Below, one piece after another: positions 6,901-14,199 of a stretch of DNA of 28,685 nucleotides. The DNA lies in the NCBI GenBank assembly GCA_036501535.1, contig DASYAE010000038.1, positions 1 through 28,685 of the forward strand. The letters are read 5' to 3'. A program made the position numbers and the translations under genes. This DNA is from DASYAE01 sp036501535 (lineage in GTDB: Bacteria > Actinomycetota > Actinomycetes > Streptomycetales > Catenulisporaceae). A model generated the notes under the pieces. That model worked only from the letters and a program-made list of their open reading frames with translations. It had not been told where the DNA came from and searched no databases. Positions within the stretch are counted from its first letter, which is position 1; each line of letters begins with the position of its first letter.

Positions 6901-8574
6901 TCAGCGCGGGAAGCCGGGCGCGTCAGGGCGCTGCTGCCAGGGCAGCGGTCCGTCCGCGTGCCGGTACTCGACGCCGAGCGCGTCGAGCCGCTGCTCGTGC
7001 ACCGCCAGCCGGCGCAGGAAGTCCGCGTACTCGGCCTCGCCGCGCCCTGCAGCGGACCACACCGTCTCGGCGAACGCGCACAGCCGCGGGAACGCCATGT
7101 AGTCCAGCGAGCGCACGGAGTCCATGTGCTCGGTCCACAGCTGGCACTGCGCGCCGATCACATGATCCGACAAGGCTTCCGTCGGCGGCTGCGGCACCGG
7201 TTCGAAGGCGTGGACGCGCTCGAGCGGCGTCACCGTCCCGACCGGTGTCGGCTCGTCAAGGCTCTCCGACTGCCGGTAGTCGAAGTAGACCCAGCCCGCC
7301 GGGCACACCACGGTGTCGTGGCCGCAGCTCGCCGCCGCCTCGGCGCCCTCATAGCCGCGCCACGAGGCCACCACGGCCTGCGACGGCAGTTCGCCCTCGC
7401 ACAGCTCGTCCCACACCAGCGCCTTGCGCCCGCGCGCGGCCAGCCTCCCGGCGAGCTGCGCCGCGTACCACGACTGCACGCCGTCCACGCCGCTGATGCC
7501 CAGCTCCCGAATGCGGGCCTTCGCCCGCGCGCTGATCTCCCACTGGACCGTCGGGCACTCGTCGCCGCCGATGCCGACATGCTCGCTCGGGAACAGGTCC
7601 ATCACCTGGTCCAGCACCTCGAACAGCAGGTCGAGCGTGCGCTGCTCCAGGTTGAGCACGTCCTGGAAGATTCCCCAGCCGGTGGCCACCTGCGGCTGCT
7701 CGAGCCAGCCGGGCACGTCGGTGTTGCCCAGCCACGGATAGGCGGCGATCGCCGCGCCGGTGTGCCCCGGCAGGTCGATCTCCGGAACGATCGTCACGTG
7801 CCGGGCCTTCGCGTAGGCGATGATCTCGCGCAGGTCGTCCTGCGTGTAGAAACCGCCGTGCGGCCGGCCGTCGTAGGTCTTGTTGCGCCGGTCGCCGAGC
7901 GGGCTCTCGCCCCGCCAGCCGCCGACCCCGGTCAGTCGCGGGTGCCCGCGGATCTCGATGCGCCAGCCTTGGTCGTCCGTCAGGTGCAGGTGCAGCACGT
8001 TGAGCTTGTGCAGCGCGATCAGGTCGATGAAGCGCAGCAGGTCGTGCTTGGGCAGGAAGTGCCGGGCCACGTCGAGCAGCGCGCCGCGCCAGCCGAAGCG
8101 CGGAGCGTCGGCGATCTCGACGTGCCTGAGGCGCCACGACGTGGCGGGCTCGGCGGACGCGGCGGGAGCTTCCCGGTAGGCAGCCGCGGGAAGCAGAGCA
8201 CGAAGAGTCTGCGCGCCGTAGAACGCGCCGGCCGGTCCGCCCGCCTCGATCAGCACGCCGTCGTCGCGAATACTCAGCCGGTAGGCCTCAGCTGACAGGC
8301 CGTCAACCGAGCCGCGCACCACGATCGCGGCGCGAGCGCCGGCGCCGCCCGCGCCCCGCGCGTCGCTGACCTGCCATCCGGTCGCCGCCGCCAGCCGCGC
8401 GCGCAGCCAGGCGGCCGCCGAGGCACCGGCCTCGTCCGCATCCACCGCCACCGGGCCGGAAAGCTCGTACCAGCCCTCGCCGATGCTCACCTCGCTCGGC
8501 CTGGGCACGAGCCCGAGGTCGGCCGCCGCACCCGGGCCCGGCGTCGCCCCGTTCGTCGCCGCTATCGCCGCCAC
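6901..8574 (-). CDS. Beta-N-acetylhexosaminidase, GH20, cytoplasmic
   Basis: A 557-residue GH20 enzyme. An N-terminal GH20b-type domain (about 20-150; VPRPSEVSIGEGWYELSG) precedes the TIM barrel (about 160-510). Barrel motifs are GALLDVARHFLPK, LNVLHLHLTDDQGWRIEI, PEIDLPGHTGA (His271) and HVGIGGDECP with the catalytic Asp338-Glu339 pair of substrate-assisted catalysis. It removes terminal beta-GlcNAc (or GalNAc) from the non-reducing end. There is no signal peptide, so it acts on imported oligosaccharides. The GTG start lies 5 nt after the start of the RidA stop codon, with GGGGAC as a possible ribosome site: the last gene of a tight operon (kinase, iclR, ridA, hexosaminidase). In that context a chitobionate-type substrate (GlcNAc linked to N-acetylglucosaminate) is plausible. 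Confidence 0.93.
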   Translation of the reverse strand: MAAIAATNGATPGPGAAADLGLVPRPSEVSIGEGWYELSGPVAVDADEAGASAAAWLRARLAAATGWQVSDARGAGGAGARAAIVVRGSVDGLSAEAYRLSIRDDGVLIEAGGPAGAFYGAQTLRALLPAAAYREAPAASAEPATSWRLRHVEIADAPRFGWRGALLDVARHFLPKHDLLRFIDLIALHKLNVLHLHLTDDQGWRIEIRGHPRLTGVGGWRGESPLGDRRNKTYDGRPHGGFYTQDDLREIIAYAKARHVTIVPEIDLPGHTGAAIAAYPWLGNTDVPGWLEQPQVATGWGIFQDVLNLEQRTLDLLFEVLDQVMDLFPSEHVGIGGDECPTVQWEISARAKARIRELGISGVDGVQSWYAAQLAGRLAARGRKALVWDELCEGELPSQAVVASWRGYEGAEAAASCGHDTVVCPAGWVYFDYRQSESLDEPTPVGTVTPLERVHAFEPVPQPPTEALSDHVIGAQCQLWTEHMDSVRSLDYMAFPRLCAFAETVWSAAGRGEAEYADFLRRLAVHEQRLDALGVEYRHADGPLPWQQRPDAPGFPR

Positions 8575-8576
8575 CG

Positions 8577-8987
8577 TCAGTCCCCGACGACCGCGAGGGC
8601 GTCGATCTCGACCAGCATCCCGGCGGGCAGGCCGACGTAGACCGTCGTGCGCGCGGGGAACGGCTCGGTGACGAAGCTGCTGTAGACCTCGTTCATGGCC
8701 GGGAAGTCCTCGGTCCTCGCGAGGTACACCCGCATCATCACCACGTCGCCGAAGTCGGCGCCGCCGGCGCGCAGGATCGCCTGCACGTTGCGCAGCGTCT
8801 GCCGGGTCTGCTCGGCGACCGTGTCGCCGGCGAACTTCCCGGTCGCCGGGTCGACCGGCCCCTGCCCGGCGACCTGCAGCAGCCCGCCTTTAATCACCGC
8901 CTGCGAATAGGACGCGACCGGCTTCGGCGCGTCCGGCGTCACCACCCCTCGCTTGGCACCGTTCTCGCTCCTGCTCGGGTCACTCAT
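8577..8987 (-). CDS. RidA-family 2-iminobutanoate/2-iminopropanoate deaminase
   Basis: A 136-residue RidA (YjgF/YER057c/UK114) protein. The family signatures AVIKGGLLQVAGQGPVDPATG, TLRNVQAILRAGGADFGDVVMMRVYL and FPARTTVYVGLPAGMLVEIDALAV are intact, including the Arg in PART that binds the substrate carboxylate in active RidA. It hydrolyses reactive enamine/imine products released by PLP-dependent beta-eliminating enzymes, giving the 2-keto acid and ammonia. The start has AGGAGA 7 nt upstream, and the first 8 nt overlap the end of iclR. Its place in the cluster makes sense if the divergent PLP enzyme (11199-12515) eliminates water and ammonia from a 2-amino sugar acid. Confidence 0.92.
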   Translation of the reverse strand: MSDPSRSENGAKRGVVTPDAPKPVASYSQAVIKGGLLQVAGQGPVDPATGKFAGDTVAEQTRQTLRNVQAILRAGGADFGDVVMMRVYLARTEDFPAMNEVYSSFVTEPFPARTTVYVGLPAGMLVEIDALAVVGD

Positions 8988-9771
8988 GCCCGCTTCTCCT
9001 CTCGTGCGTGTCCTGCCCGGTCCCGGCCGGGGCGGCCCAGCCGAGCTGGGCGCTCGCGGCGGCCGTGGCCGCGAGCAGGTCCGGCAGCAGCGCGCGCACC
9101 CCGGCGAAGTCCAGCACCGGCTCGGGCACCGAGACCGACGCGGCGGCCAGGACCGCGCCCGCGGCGTTGCGGATCGGCGCGGCCGCGCAGTTGATGTAGG
9201 ACTCGTGCTCCGCGTGGTCGAACGCGTGGCCCTGTGCGGCGACCGACTCCAGTTCGGCGAGCAGCCCGGGCACGTCGGTGATCGTGTTCGCGGTGTGCGC
9301 GGTCAGCTCGAGGCACTCGGCGGCGGCGTGGCGGCGCGGCTCGGGCAGGCCCGCGAGCAGGACCTTGCCCACGGCGGTGCAGTGCGCGGGGGCTACCGCG
9401 CCGATGCGCGAATACATACGCACCGGATGTGTGCCCTCGTACTTGTCGATGTAGACCACTGCGCCGTCGATATACGCGGCCAGATGCACCGTGTGGCCGT
9501 GCCGCCGGTTGAGAGCGGCCATATGGGGGGCGGCCAAGCGGCGGATGTCCAGGTCGTCGAGCGCCTGATGGGCCAGCGCGAACAGGCGCGGGCCGAGGGT
9601 GTAGCGGTGCCGCTCGTCGTGCCGGGCGAAGCCCTGGCCTTCCAGCGTTTGGAGCAGCCGCAGCGCCGTGGACTTGTGCACGGCCAGCCGGCCGGCGACC
9701 TCGTCCAGCGACTTCGGCCCGGTGCCGAGGTCGGTCAGGATGGTCAGCGCGCGTTCCACCGTCTGGCTCAC
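8980..9771 (-). CDS. IclR-family transcriptional regulator
   Basis: A 263-residue regulator. The N-terminal winged helix (about 1-60: VERALTILTDL, SLDEVAGRLAVHKSTALRLLQTLEGQGF) is followed by the IclR effector domain (about 75-245: AYIDGAVVYIDKYEG, AHCTAVGKVLLAGL, SYINCAAAPIRNAAGAVLAAASVS). IclR regulators of this kind sense small organic or sugar acids; KdgR (2-keto-3-deoxygluconate) is a relevant precedent. The GTG start overlaps the kinase stop by 4 nt (GTGA), so it is translated with the kinase. It most likely controls both divergent operons through the TGCAA/TTGCA repeats at 11119-11143. Whether it represses or activates cannot be seen. Confidence 0.93.
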   Translation of the reverse strand: MSQTVERALTILTDLGTGPKSLDEVAGRLAVHKSTALRLLQTLEGQGFARHDERHRYTLGPRLFALAHQALDDLDIRRLAAPHMAALNRRHGHTVHLAAYIDGAVVYIDKYEGTHPVRMYSRIGAVAPAHCTAVGKVLLAGLPEPRRHAAAECLELTAHTANTITDVPGLLAELESVAAQGHAFDHAEHESYINCAAAPIRNAAGAVLAAASVSVPEPVLDFAGVRALLPDLLAATAAASAQLGWAAPAGTGQDTHERRSGHE

Positions 9772-11027
9772 GCGGCCTCCGCAGCGGACTCGTCCGGACG
9801 GGTGGACGCGCGGCGCCAGGCCGCGTCGTCCAGAGCGAGGTAGGCCTCGATGACGTCGGGGGCGGGCGGCGGCGCGAGATCCCCGCGCACGCGCAGCACG
9901 GCTCCGGCGGCCAGGGTGCCCACGCGCAGCCGGGATCGCAGCGACGCTGCGTCCGGGAAGCCCGGGGCGGCCGCGAGGAACCCGGCGGCGAACGCGTCGC
10001 CGGCACCGGTCGGCTCGGCCACATCGACGGCGAGTGCTGGGACGTGAACCCGCGACACACCACGGAAGGCCGTCGACCCCTCAGCACCCTGCTTCACCAC
10101 GACGACCTCCGGCTCGGGCAGCAGATCCCTGATCTGGTCCGGCTCGCTCGCGCCCCACGCCGCCTCGGCCTCGTCCGCGCCGACGAACACCAGGTCGGCG
10201 CGCCGGGCCAGGCCGAGCAGCAGCTGCGGGTCCGAGCCGCGCCACAGCGCCGGGCGCCAGTTGACGTCGAAGGAGGTCCGGCGGCCGGCGCGGCGCTCGC
10301 CGAGCAGGGCGTCGATCAGCGCGGCGCAGCTGTCCGACAGCGCCGGCGTGATGCCGCTTAGATGCAGCACGTCGGCACCCTGGATCACAGGGTGCCGAGC
10401 CATCGCGGGACCCATGGCCGAGGCGGCGGAGCCGGCCCGGTAGTAGCGCAGGCGGGTCGAGTCGGCGCCGATCTCCTTCAGGTACAGGCCGGTCGGCCGG
10501 TGCGGATCGGTCTCGACCGCGCCGACGTCGACGCCGTGCGCGCGCAGCGTGGCGAGGATCAGCCGGCCGAAACCGTCGTCGCCGACCCGGCTGACCCACG
10601 CGGCCGGCACGCCGAGCGCGGCCAGCATGCAGGCGGTGTTCGCCTCGGCGCCGCCGACCTCGGTGCTGAACTGCGGGATCAGTTGCGGGCTAATAACAGG
10701 CCCATCAAGGTGAGGGAAGTCGGGGAAGCGGGACTGGCCCGGCCGAGATTGGTGCGGTCGAGATGGGTCTGAGCGGAAACGATCCGATCGGGACTGATCC
10801 GGCGGGGGAGAAGCATCGCGCAGGGACGACGGATCCGGGATGGATGCGTGCGGATCGGCTGCGGTGGCTTCCGGCGCGCGTTCGTGGGCAGGTTCCGGGG
10901 GGACGCCCGGCTCGGCCGGGGGAGCGGACGGTGAGGGAGCATGCGATGACACGGCGTCAGCCGGCATGGCGGCGGGGAGGGGCACCAGCAGCGCCATCGC
11001 CTCGCCGAGGCACACGACGCCCGGCAT
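9768..11027 (-). CDS. kdgK: PfkB-family sugar-acid kinase (2-keto-3-deoxygluconate kinase-like) with large low-complexity insert
   Basis: A 419-residue carbohydrate kinase. It starts with beta-1 VVCLGEAMALLVP (4-16) and resumes family similarity at FSTEVGGAEANTA (120-132). SFDVNWRPALW (252-262) resembles the FDxNYRxxLW motif of KDG kinases, VVVKQGAEGS precedes the ATP site, and GAGDAFAAGF (341-350) carries the catalytic Asp344. KDG kinases make 2-keto-3-deoxy-6-phosphogluconate, which fits the KDPG aldolase in the divergent operon. Residues about 17-118 are a Pro/Ser/Arg-rich stretch (SRSDRFRSDPSRP) some 85 residues longer than the usual connection. The ATG at 11027 has AGAGGAG 7 nt upstream, so the start is firm and the insert is inside the gene. 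First gene of the leftward operon; phosphorylation of a related keto-sugar acid is the alternative. Confidence 0.85.
   Translation of the reverse strand: MPGVVCLGEAMALLVPLPAAMPADAVSSHAPSPSAPPAEPGVPPEPAHERAPEATAADPHASIPDPSSLRDASPPPDQSRSDRFRSDPSRPHQSRPGQSRFPDFPHLDGPVISPQLIPQFSTEVGGAEANTACMLAALGVPAAWVSRVGDDGFGRLILATLRAHGVDVGAVETDPHRPTGLYLKEIGADSTRLRYYRAGSAASAMGPAMARHPVIQGADVLHLSGITPALSDSCAALIDALLGERRAGRRTSFDVNWRPALWRGSDPQLLLGLARRADLVFVGADEAEAAWGASEPDQIRDLLPEPEVVVVKQGAEGSTAFRGVSRVHVPALAVDVAEPTGAGDAFAAGFLAAAPGFPDAASLRSRLRVGTLAAGAVLRVRGDLAPPPAPDVIEAYLALDDAAWRRASTRPDESAAEAA
10674..10979 (-). repeat. Low-complexity in-frame insert in the kinase gene
   Basis: This stretch encodes kinase residues about 17-118, rich in Pro, Ser, Arg and Asp. 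It is built of loosely repeated GATC/GGGAC-type words around 10780-10860. It contains the unusually AT-rich word CTAATAACAGGCC (10690-10702). No terminal inverted repeats or flanking target duplication were seen. Confidence 0.55.
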
Positions 11028-11118
11028 TCGTCGCTCCTCTCGCGCCGTACTCGCTGCAGCCAGCTCCGGTGCGTTGACCGCCCGGCCTGGCGGATGCTAC
11101 AACCGGCAGAGCAGCATA

Positions 11119-11143
11119 TGCAATATCGTTGCAACATGTGCAA
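11119..11143. promoter_or_regulatory. Probable IclR operator: three half-sites at 10-bp spacing
   Basis: TGCAA (11119-11123), TTGCA (11129-11133) and TGCAA (11139-11143) alternate in orientation with start-to-start spacing of exactly 10 bp. The last two extend to GTTGCA-N5-TGCAAC, a perfect 17-bp dyad. All sites therefore face the same side of the helix. The element lies in the 171-bp region between the divergent kinase and PLP-lyase operons. Three 10-bp units are known for the IclR-family protein PcaU, which supports the assignment by analogy. Confidence 0.7.
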
Positions 11144-11198
11144 CGGCGACACGCGTAGTTAGCGATCTCCAGCAGCAGTGAGCACGGAAGGCACGCAC

Positions 11199-12515
11199 GT
11201 GGACGAAGCAGCGCTCGAACAACTCGGCGCGGTGCGGATCGACTGGCGGTTCAAGGGCTTTCCGGCGGCGTTCCACGGGATGACCGCCGCCGAGCTCGCC
11301 GCGGCCCACCGGCCTCTGGCCGAGTTCAGCACCCCGCTGCTCGTCCTGGACGGCGCCGCGCTCGACCACAACGTCGCGCTCATGGCCGGGTACTGCGCCG
11401 AGAACGGCGTCGGGCTCGCCCCGCACGGCAAGACGTCCATGGCGCCGCAGCTGTTCGCCCGTCAGCTCAAGGCGGGCGCCTGGGGGATCACCGCGGCCAC
11501 CATCGCGCAGGTGCGCGCCTACCGGGCCTTCGGCATCGAGACCATCGTGCTGGCCAACCAGCTGATCGACCCCGATGCGCTCGCCTGGGCCGCTCTCGAG
11601 CTGCGCAGTGACCCGGCCTTCCGGCTGCTGTGCTTCGCCGACTCGGTCGCCGGCGTCGAGGCCATGCAGGCCGCGCTCAGCGCCGCCGATGCGCCGCGGC
11701 CGGTCGACATCGTGATCGACCTCGGCCTGGACGGCGGCCGGACCGGCTGCCGCGACATCCCCACCGCCGAGCAGGTCGCCCGCGCCGTCCGGGACGCCGA
11801 CCGGCTGCGCCTGATCGGCGTCGGAGGGTTCGAAGGCACCCTGGCCCGGGACCGCACTCCCGCCGACCTGGAACGCATCCGCGGCTACCTGCACTTCGTC
11901 CGGCGGACCGCCGCCGCGCTGGACCGCGCCGGGCTGTTCGAGCAGAGCGAGGAGATCCTGCTGACCGCGGGCGGCAGCGCCTACTTCGACGACGTCGTCG
12001 CGATCCTCGCCGGTACCAGCGCTCATGACGCAGAGCCCGCAGACGCAGACGCGTGGACCGCGACGCGGCCGGTCCGCACACTCCTGCGCAGCGGCGCCTA
12101 CATCACGCACGACGACGGGCATTACCGCCACCTGACGCCCTTCGCCAACCCGCCGACAACCCCCGAGCACGCCTTCCGCCCCGCGCTGCGCATCCTCGGC
12201 CGCGTCCTGTCCCGGCCCGAACCTGAACTCGCCCTGCTCGACTTCGGCAAGCGCGACGCGCCGATCGACCTCGGCCTGCCCGAGCCGCACTCGGTCCGCC
12301 GCGCCGACGGCTCCGTCGCCGACCTGACCGGCTGTTCGATCGTCCAGCTGGCCGACCAGCACGCGTTCCTCGCGCTCGCCCCGCACACCGAACTGGCCGT
12401 CGGCGACATCGTCTCCTGCGGCGTCTCGCACCCCTGCACCACCTTCGACAAGTGGCGGCTCATCCCGCTCGTCGAGGACGGCCGCGTGGTCGAGCTGATC
12501 CACACCTTCTTCTGA
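11199..12515 (+). CDS. PLP-dependent D-serine dehydratase/D-threonine aldolase-fold enzyme; candidate D-glucosaminate ammonia-lyase
   Basis: A 438-residue fold-type III PLP enzyme. An alanine-racemase-like barrel occupies about 40-270, with the PLP lysine in LAPHGKTSMAP (Lys78) and phosphate-site glycines around GVGGFEG and TAGGS. A C-terminal D-serine-dehydratase-like domain ends with SHPCTTFDKW (His411, Cys413), the metal-binding pair of this family. Such enzymes act on D-configured 2-amino-3-hydroxy acids, removing water and ammonia or cleaving like an aldolase. D-glucosaminate has this configuration and would give 2-keto-3-deoxygluconate, the substrate of the neighbouring kinase. The GTG at 11199 is chosen because GGAAGG lies 7 nt upstream; a GTG at 11178 lacks a ribosome site. 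There is a short Ala/Asp-rich stretch at 12031-12060. It leads the rightward operon and is 19 nt from the deacylase. D-amino-acid deaminase is the conservative call. Confidence 0.82.
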   Translation: MDEAALEQLGAVRIDWRFKGFPAAFHGMTAAELAAAHRPLAEFSTPLLVLDGAALDHNVALMAGYCAENGVGLAPHGKTSMAPQLFARQLKAGAWGITAATIAQVRAYRAFGIETIVLANQLIDPDALAWAALELRSDPAFRLLCFADSVAGVEAMQAALSAADAPRPVDIVIDLGLDGGRTGCRDIPTAEQVARAVRDADRLRLIGVGGFEGTLARDRTPADLERIRGYLHFVRRTAAALDRAGLFEQSEEILLTAGGSAYFDDVVAILAGTSAHDAEPADADAWTATRPVRTLLRSGAYITHDDGHYRHLTPFANPPTTPEHAFRPALRILGRVLSRPEPELALLDFGKRDAPIDLGLPEPHSVRRADGSVADLTGCSIVQLADQHAFLALAPHTELAVGDIVSCGVSHPCTTFDKWRLIPLVEDGRVVELIHTFF

Positions 12516-12534
12516 CCTCCGGGCACTGATCTCC

Positions 12535-14199
12535 ATGAGCGACCTCCTCTTCTGCGGCTGCCACGTCATCGACGGGACCGGCGCGCCGCGCGTGCGCGCC
12601 GACGTCGCCGTGACCGGCGGCACCATCACCGCCGTCGGCCCCGCCGCCGCCGACGACCGGGCCCGGCGCACCGTGGACGCCACCGGCCTTGTGCTGGCCC
12701 CCGGCTTCATCGACATGCACGCGCACTCCGACCTCGCCGTACTGACCGACCCCGAGCACCTGGCAAAGACCGCGCAGGGCGTCACCCTCGAAGTCCTCGG
12801 CCAGGACGGCCTGAGCTACGCGCCGGTCCCCGATGAGGCCGTGCTCGTCCGGCTGCGCACCCAACTGGCCGGCTGGAACGGCGACCCCGGCTCGGATCAG
12901 GGTCCAGACGCCGACGCAGGCGCAGACGCCGGCACAGGCGCGTCGCCGTTCGCCTGGGACTGGCGCGACGTCGCCGGCTACCTCGACCGCATCGACCGCG
13001 GCTGCGCCGTCAACGCCGCCTACCTCGTCCCGCAGGGCACGCTGCGGATGGCTTGCGTCGGTACCGAGGACCGCCCCGCCGCCCACGGCGAGCTCGACGC
13101 GATGCGCGCGCTGCTCGCGCAGGGCCTCGAGCAGGGCGCCCTAGGCATGTCCAGCGGCCTGACCTACCCACCCGGCATGTACGCCGACACCGTGGAGCTC
13201 ACCGACCTGTGCCGCGTCGTCGCCGAATACGGGGGCTTCTACAGTCCGCACCACCGCAGCTACGGCGCCGGCGCGCTCGAGGCCTACGCCGAGATGATCG
13301 CGATCGGCCGGGCCTCCGGCTGCCCGGTCCACCTGACCCACGCCACCATGAACTTCCCGGTCAACGAAGGCCGCGCGGGCGAACTGCTGGCCCTGATCGA
13401 CGCCGCGACCGCCGAGGGCACCGACATCACCCTCGACAGCTACCCCTACCTGCCCGGCGCCACCACGCTGGCCGCGCTGCTGCCCGGCTGGGCGGCGCAG
13501 GGCGGGGCCGACGCGCTCGCCGCACGCCTCGCCGACCCCGCGACTCGCGACCGCATCGCCACGCAGCTGGAGATCACCGGCTCCGACGGCTGCCACGGCG
13601 TCCCGATCGACTGGACCACCATCCAGATCAGCGGCGTGCGCAACCCCGCGCTCTCCGAACACGTCGGCCGCACGGTCGCCGAGGCCGCCGAGCGCGCGCA
13701 CGCCGCGCCGGCAGTGTTCTGCTTCGACCTGCTGCTCGCCGACCGCCTCGGCACCTCCTGCCTCATGCACATCGGCCACGAGGAGAACGTGCGCGCGATC
13801 ATGCAGCACCCGGCGCACCTCGTCGGCAGCGACGGCCTGCTCACCGGCGGCCGCCCGCACCCGCGCGGCTGGGGCACCTTCCCGCGCTACCTCGGCCGCT
13901 ACGTGCGCGAGCTCGGCCTGCTCACCCTCGAGCAGTGCGTCGCCAAGATGACCGGCCGCGCCGCGCGCCGCCTGGGCCTGGCCGACCGCGGCCGCATCGC
14001 CCGGGGCCTGGCCGCCGACCTGGTCCTGTTCGACCCGGACGCGGTCGCCGACCGCGCCACCTTCGACCAGCCGCGCCGCACCCCGGCCGGCATCCCGTAC
14101 GTCCTGGTCAACGGCGAATTCGTGATCGACGAAGGCCGGCGCACCGACGCGCTGCCCGGCCGCGCCGTGCGCCGCCGCAGCGGAAAGGCCCTCAGATGA
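12535..14199 (+). CDS. N-acyl-D-amino-acid deacylase-family amidohydrolase; candidate N-acetyl-D-glucosaminate deacetylase
   Basis: A 554-residue amidohydrolase of the D-aminoacylase family. A small beta-domain (1-55) leads into the metallo-barrel with HAHSD (His62, His64). Further barrel motifs are GMSSGLTYPPGMYADT, FYSPHHRSYG, PVHLTHATMN, HEENVRAIMQHP and GSDGLLTGGRPHPRGWGTFPR, the last carrying the catalytic Asp. The family removes acyl groups from N-acyl-D-amino acids. In classical D-aminoacylases a Cys of GNCG binds zinc; here the segment reads GQDG (Asp91), so the metal site differs. Residues 119-136 are an Asp/Ala/Gly-rich insert. Lying between the PLP lyase (19 nt upstream) and KDPG aldolase (ATGA overlap), it probably deacetylates N-acetyl-D-glucosaminate; a plain N-acyl-D-amino-acid substrate is the alternative. 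Confidence 0.85.
   Translation: MSDLLFCGCHVIDGTGAPRVRADVAVTGGTITAVGPAAADDRARRTVDATGLVLAPGFIDMHAHSDLAVLTDPEHLAKTAQGVTLEVLGQDGLSYAPVPDEAVLVRLRTQLAGWNGDPGSDQGPDADAGADAGTGASPFAWDWRDVAGYLDRIDRGCAVNAAYLVPQGTLRMACVGTEDRPAAHGELDAMRALLAQGLEQGALGMSSGLTYPPGMYADTVELTDLCRVVAEYGGFYSPHHRSYGAGALEAYAEMIAIGRASGCPVHLTHATMNFPVNEGRAGELLALIDAATAEGTDITLDSYPYLPGATTLAALLPGWAAQGGADALAARLADPATRDRIATQLEITGSDGCHGVPIDWTTIQISGVRNPALSEHVGRTVAEAAERAHAAPAVFCFDLLLADRLGTSCLMHIGHEENVRAIMQHPAHLVGSDGLLTGGRPHPRGWGTFPRYLGRYVRELGLLTLEQCVAKMTGRAARRLGLADRGRIARGLAADLVLFDPDAVADRATFDQPRRTPAGIPYVLVNGEFVIDEGRRTDALPGRAVRRRSGKALR

Noticed and set aside
11097..12785. Long minus-strand frame opposite the PLP enzyme
   Set aside because: Gly/Val/Asp-rich antisense shadow, starting inside the deacylase gene and covering the operator region; no motif or ribosome site.
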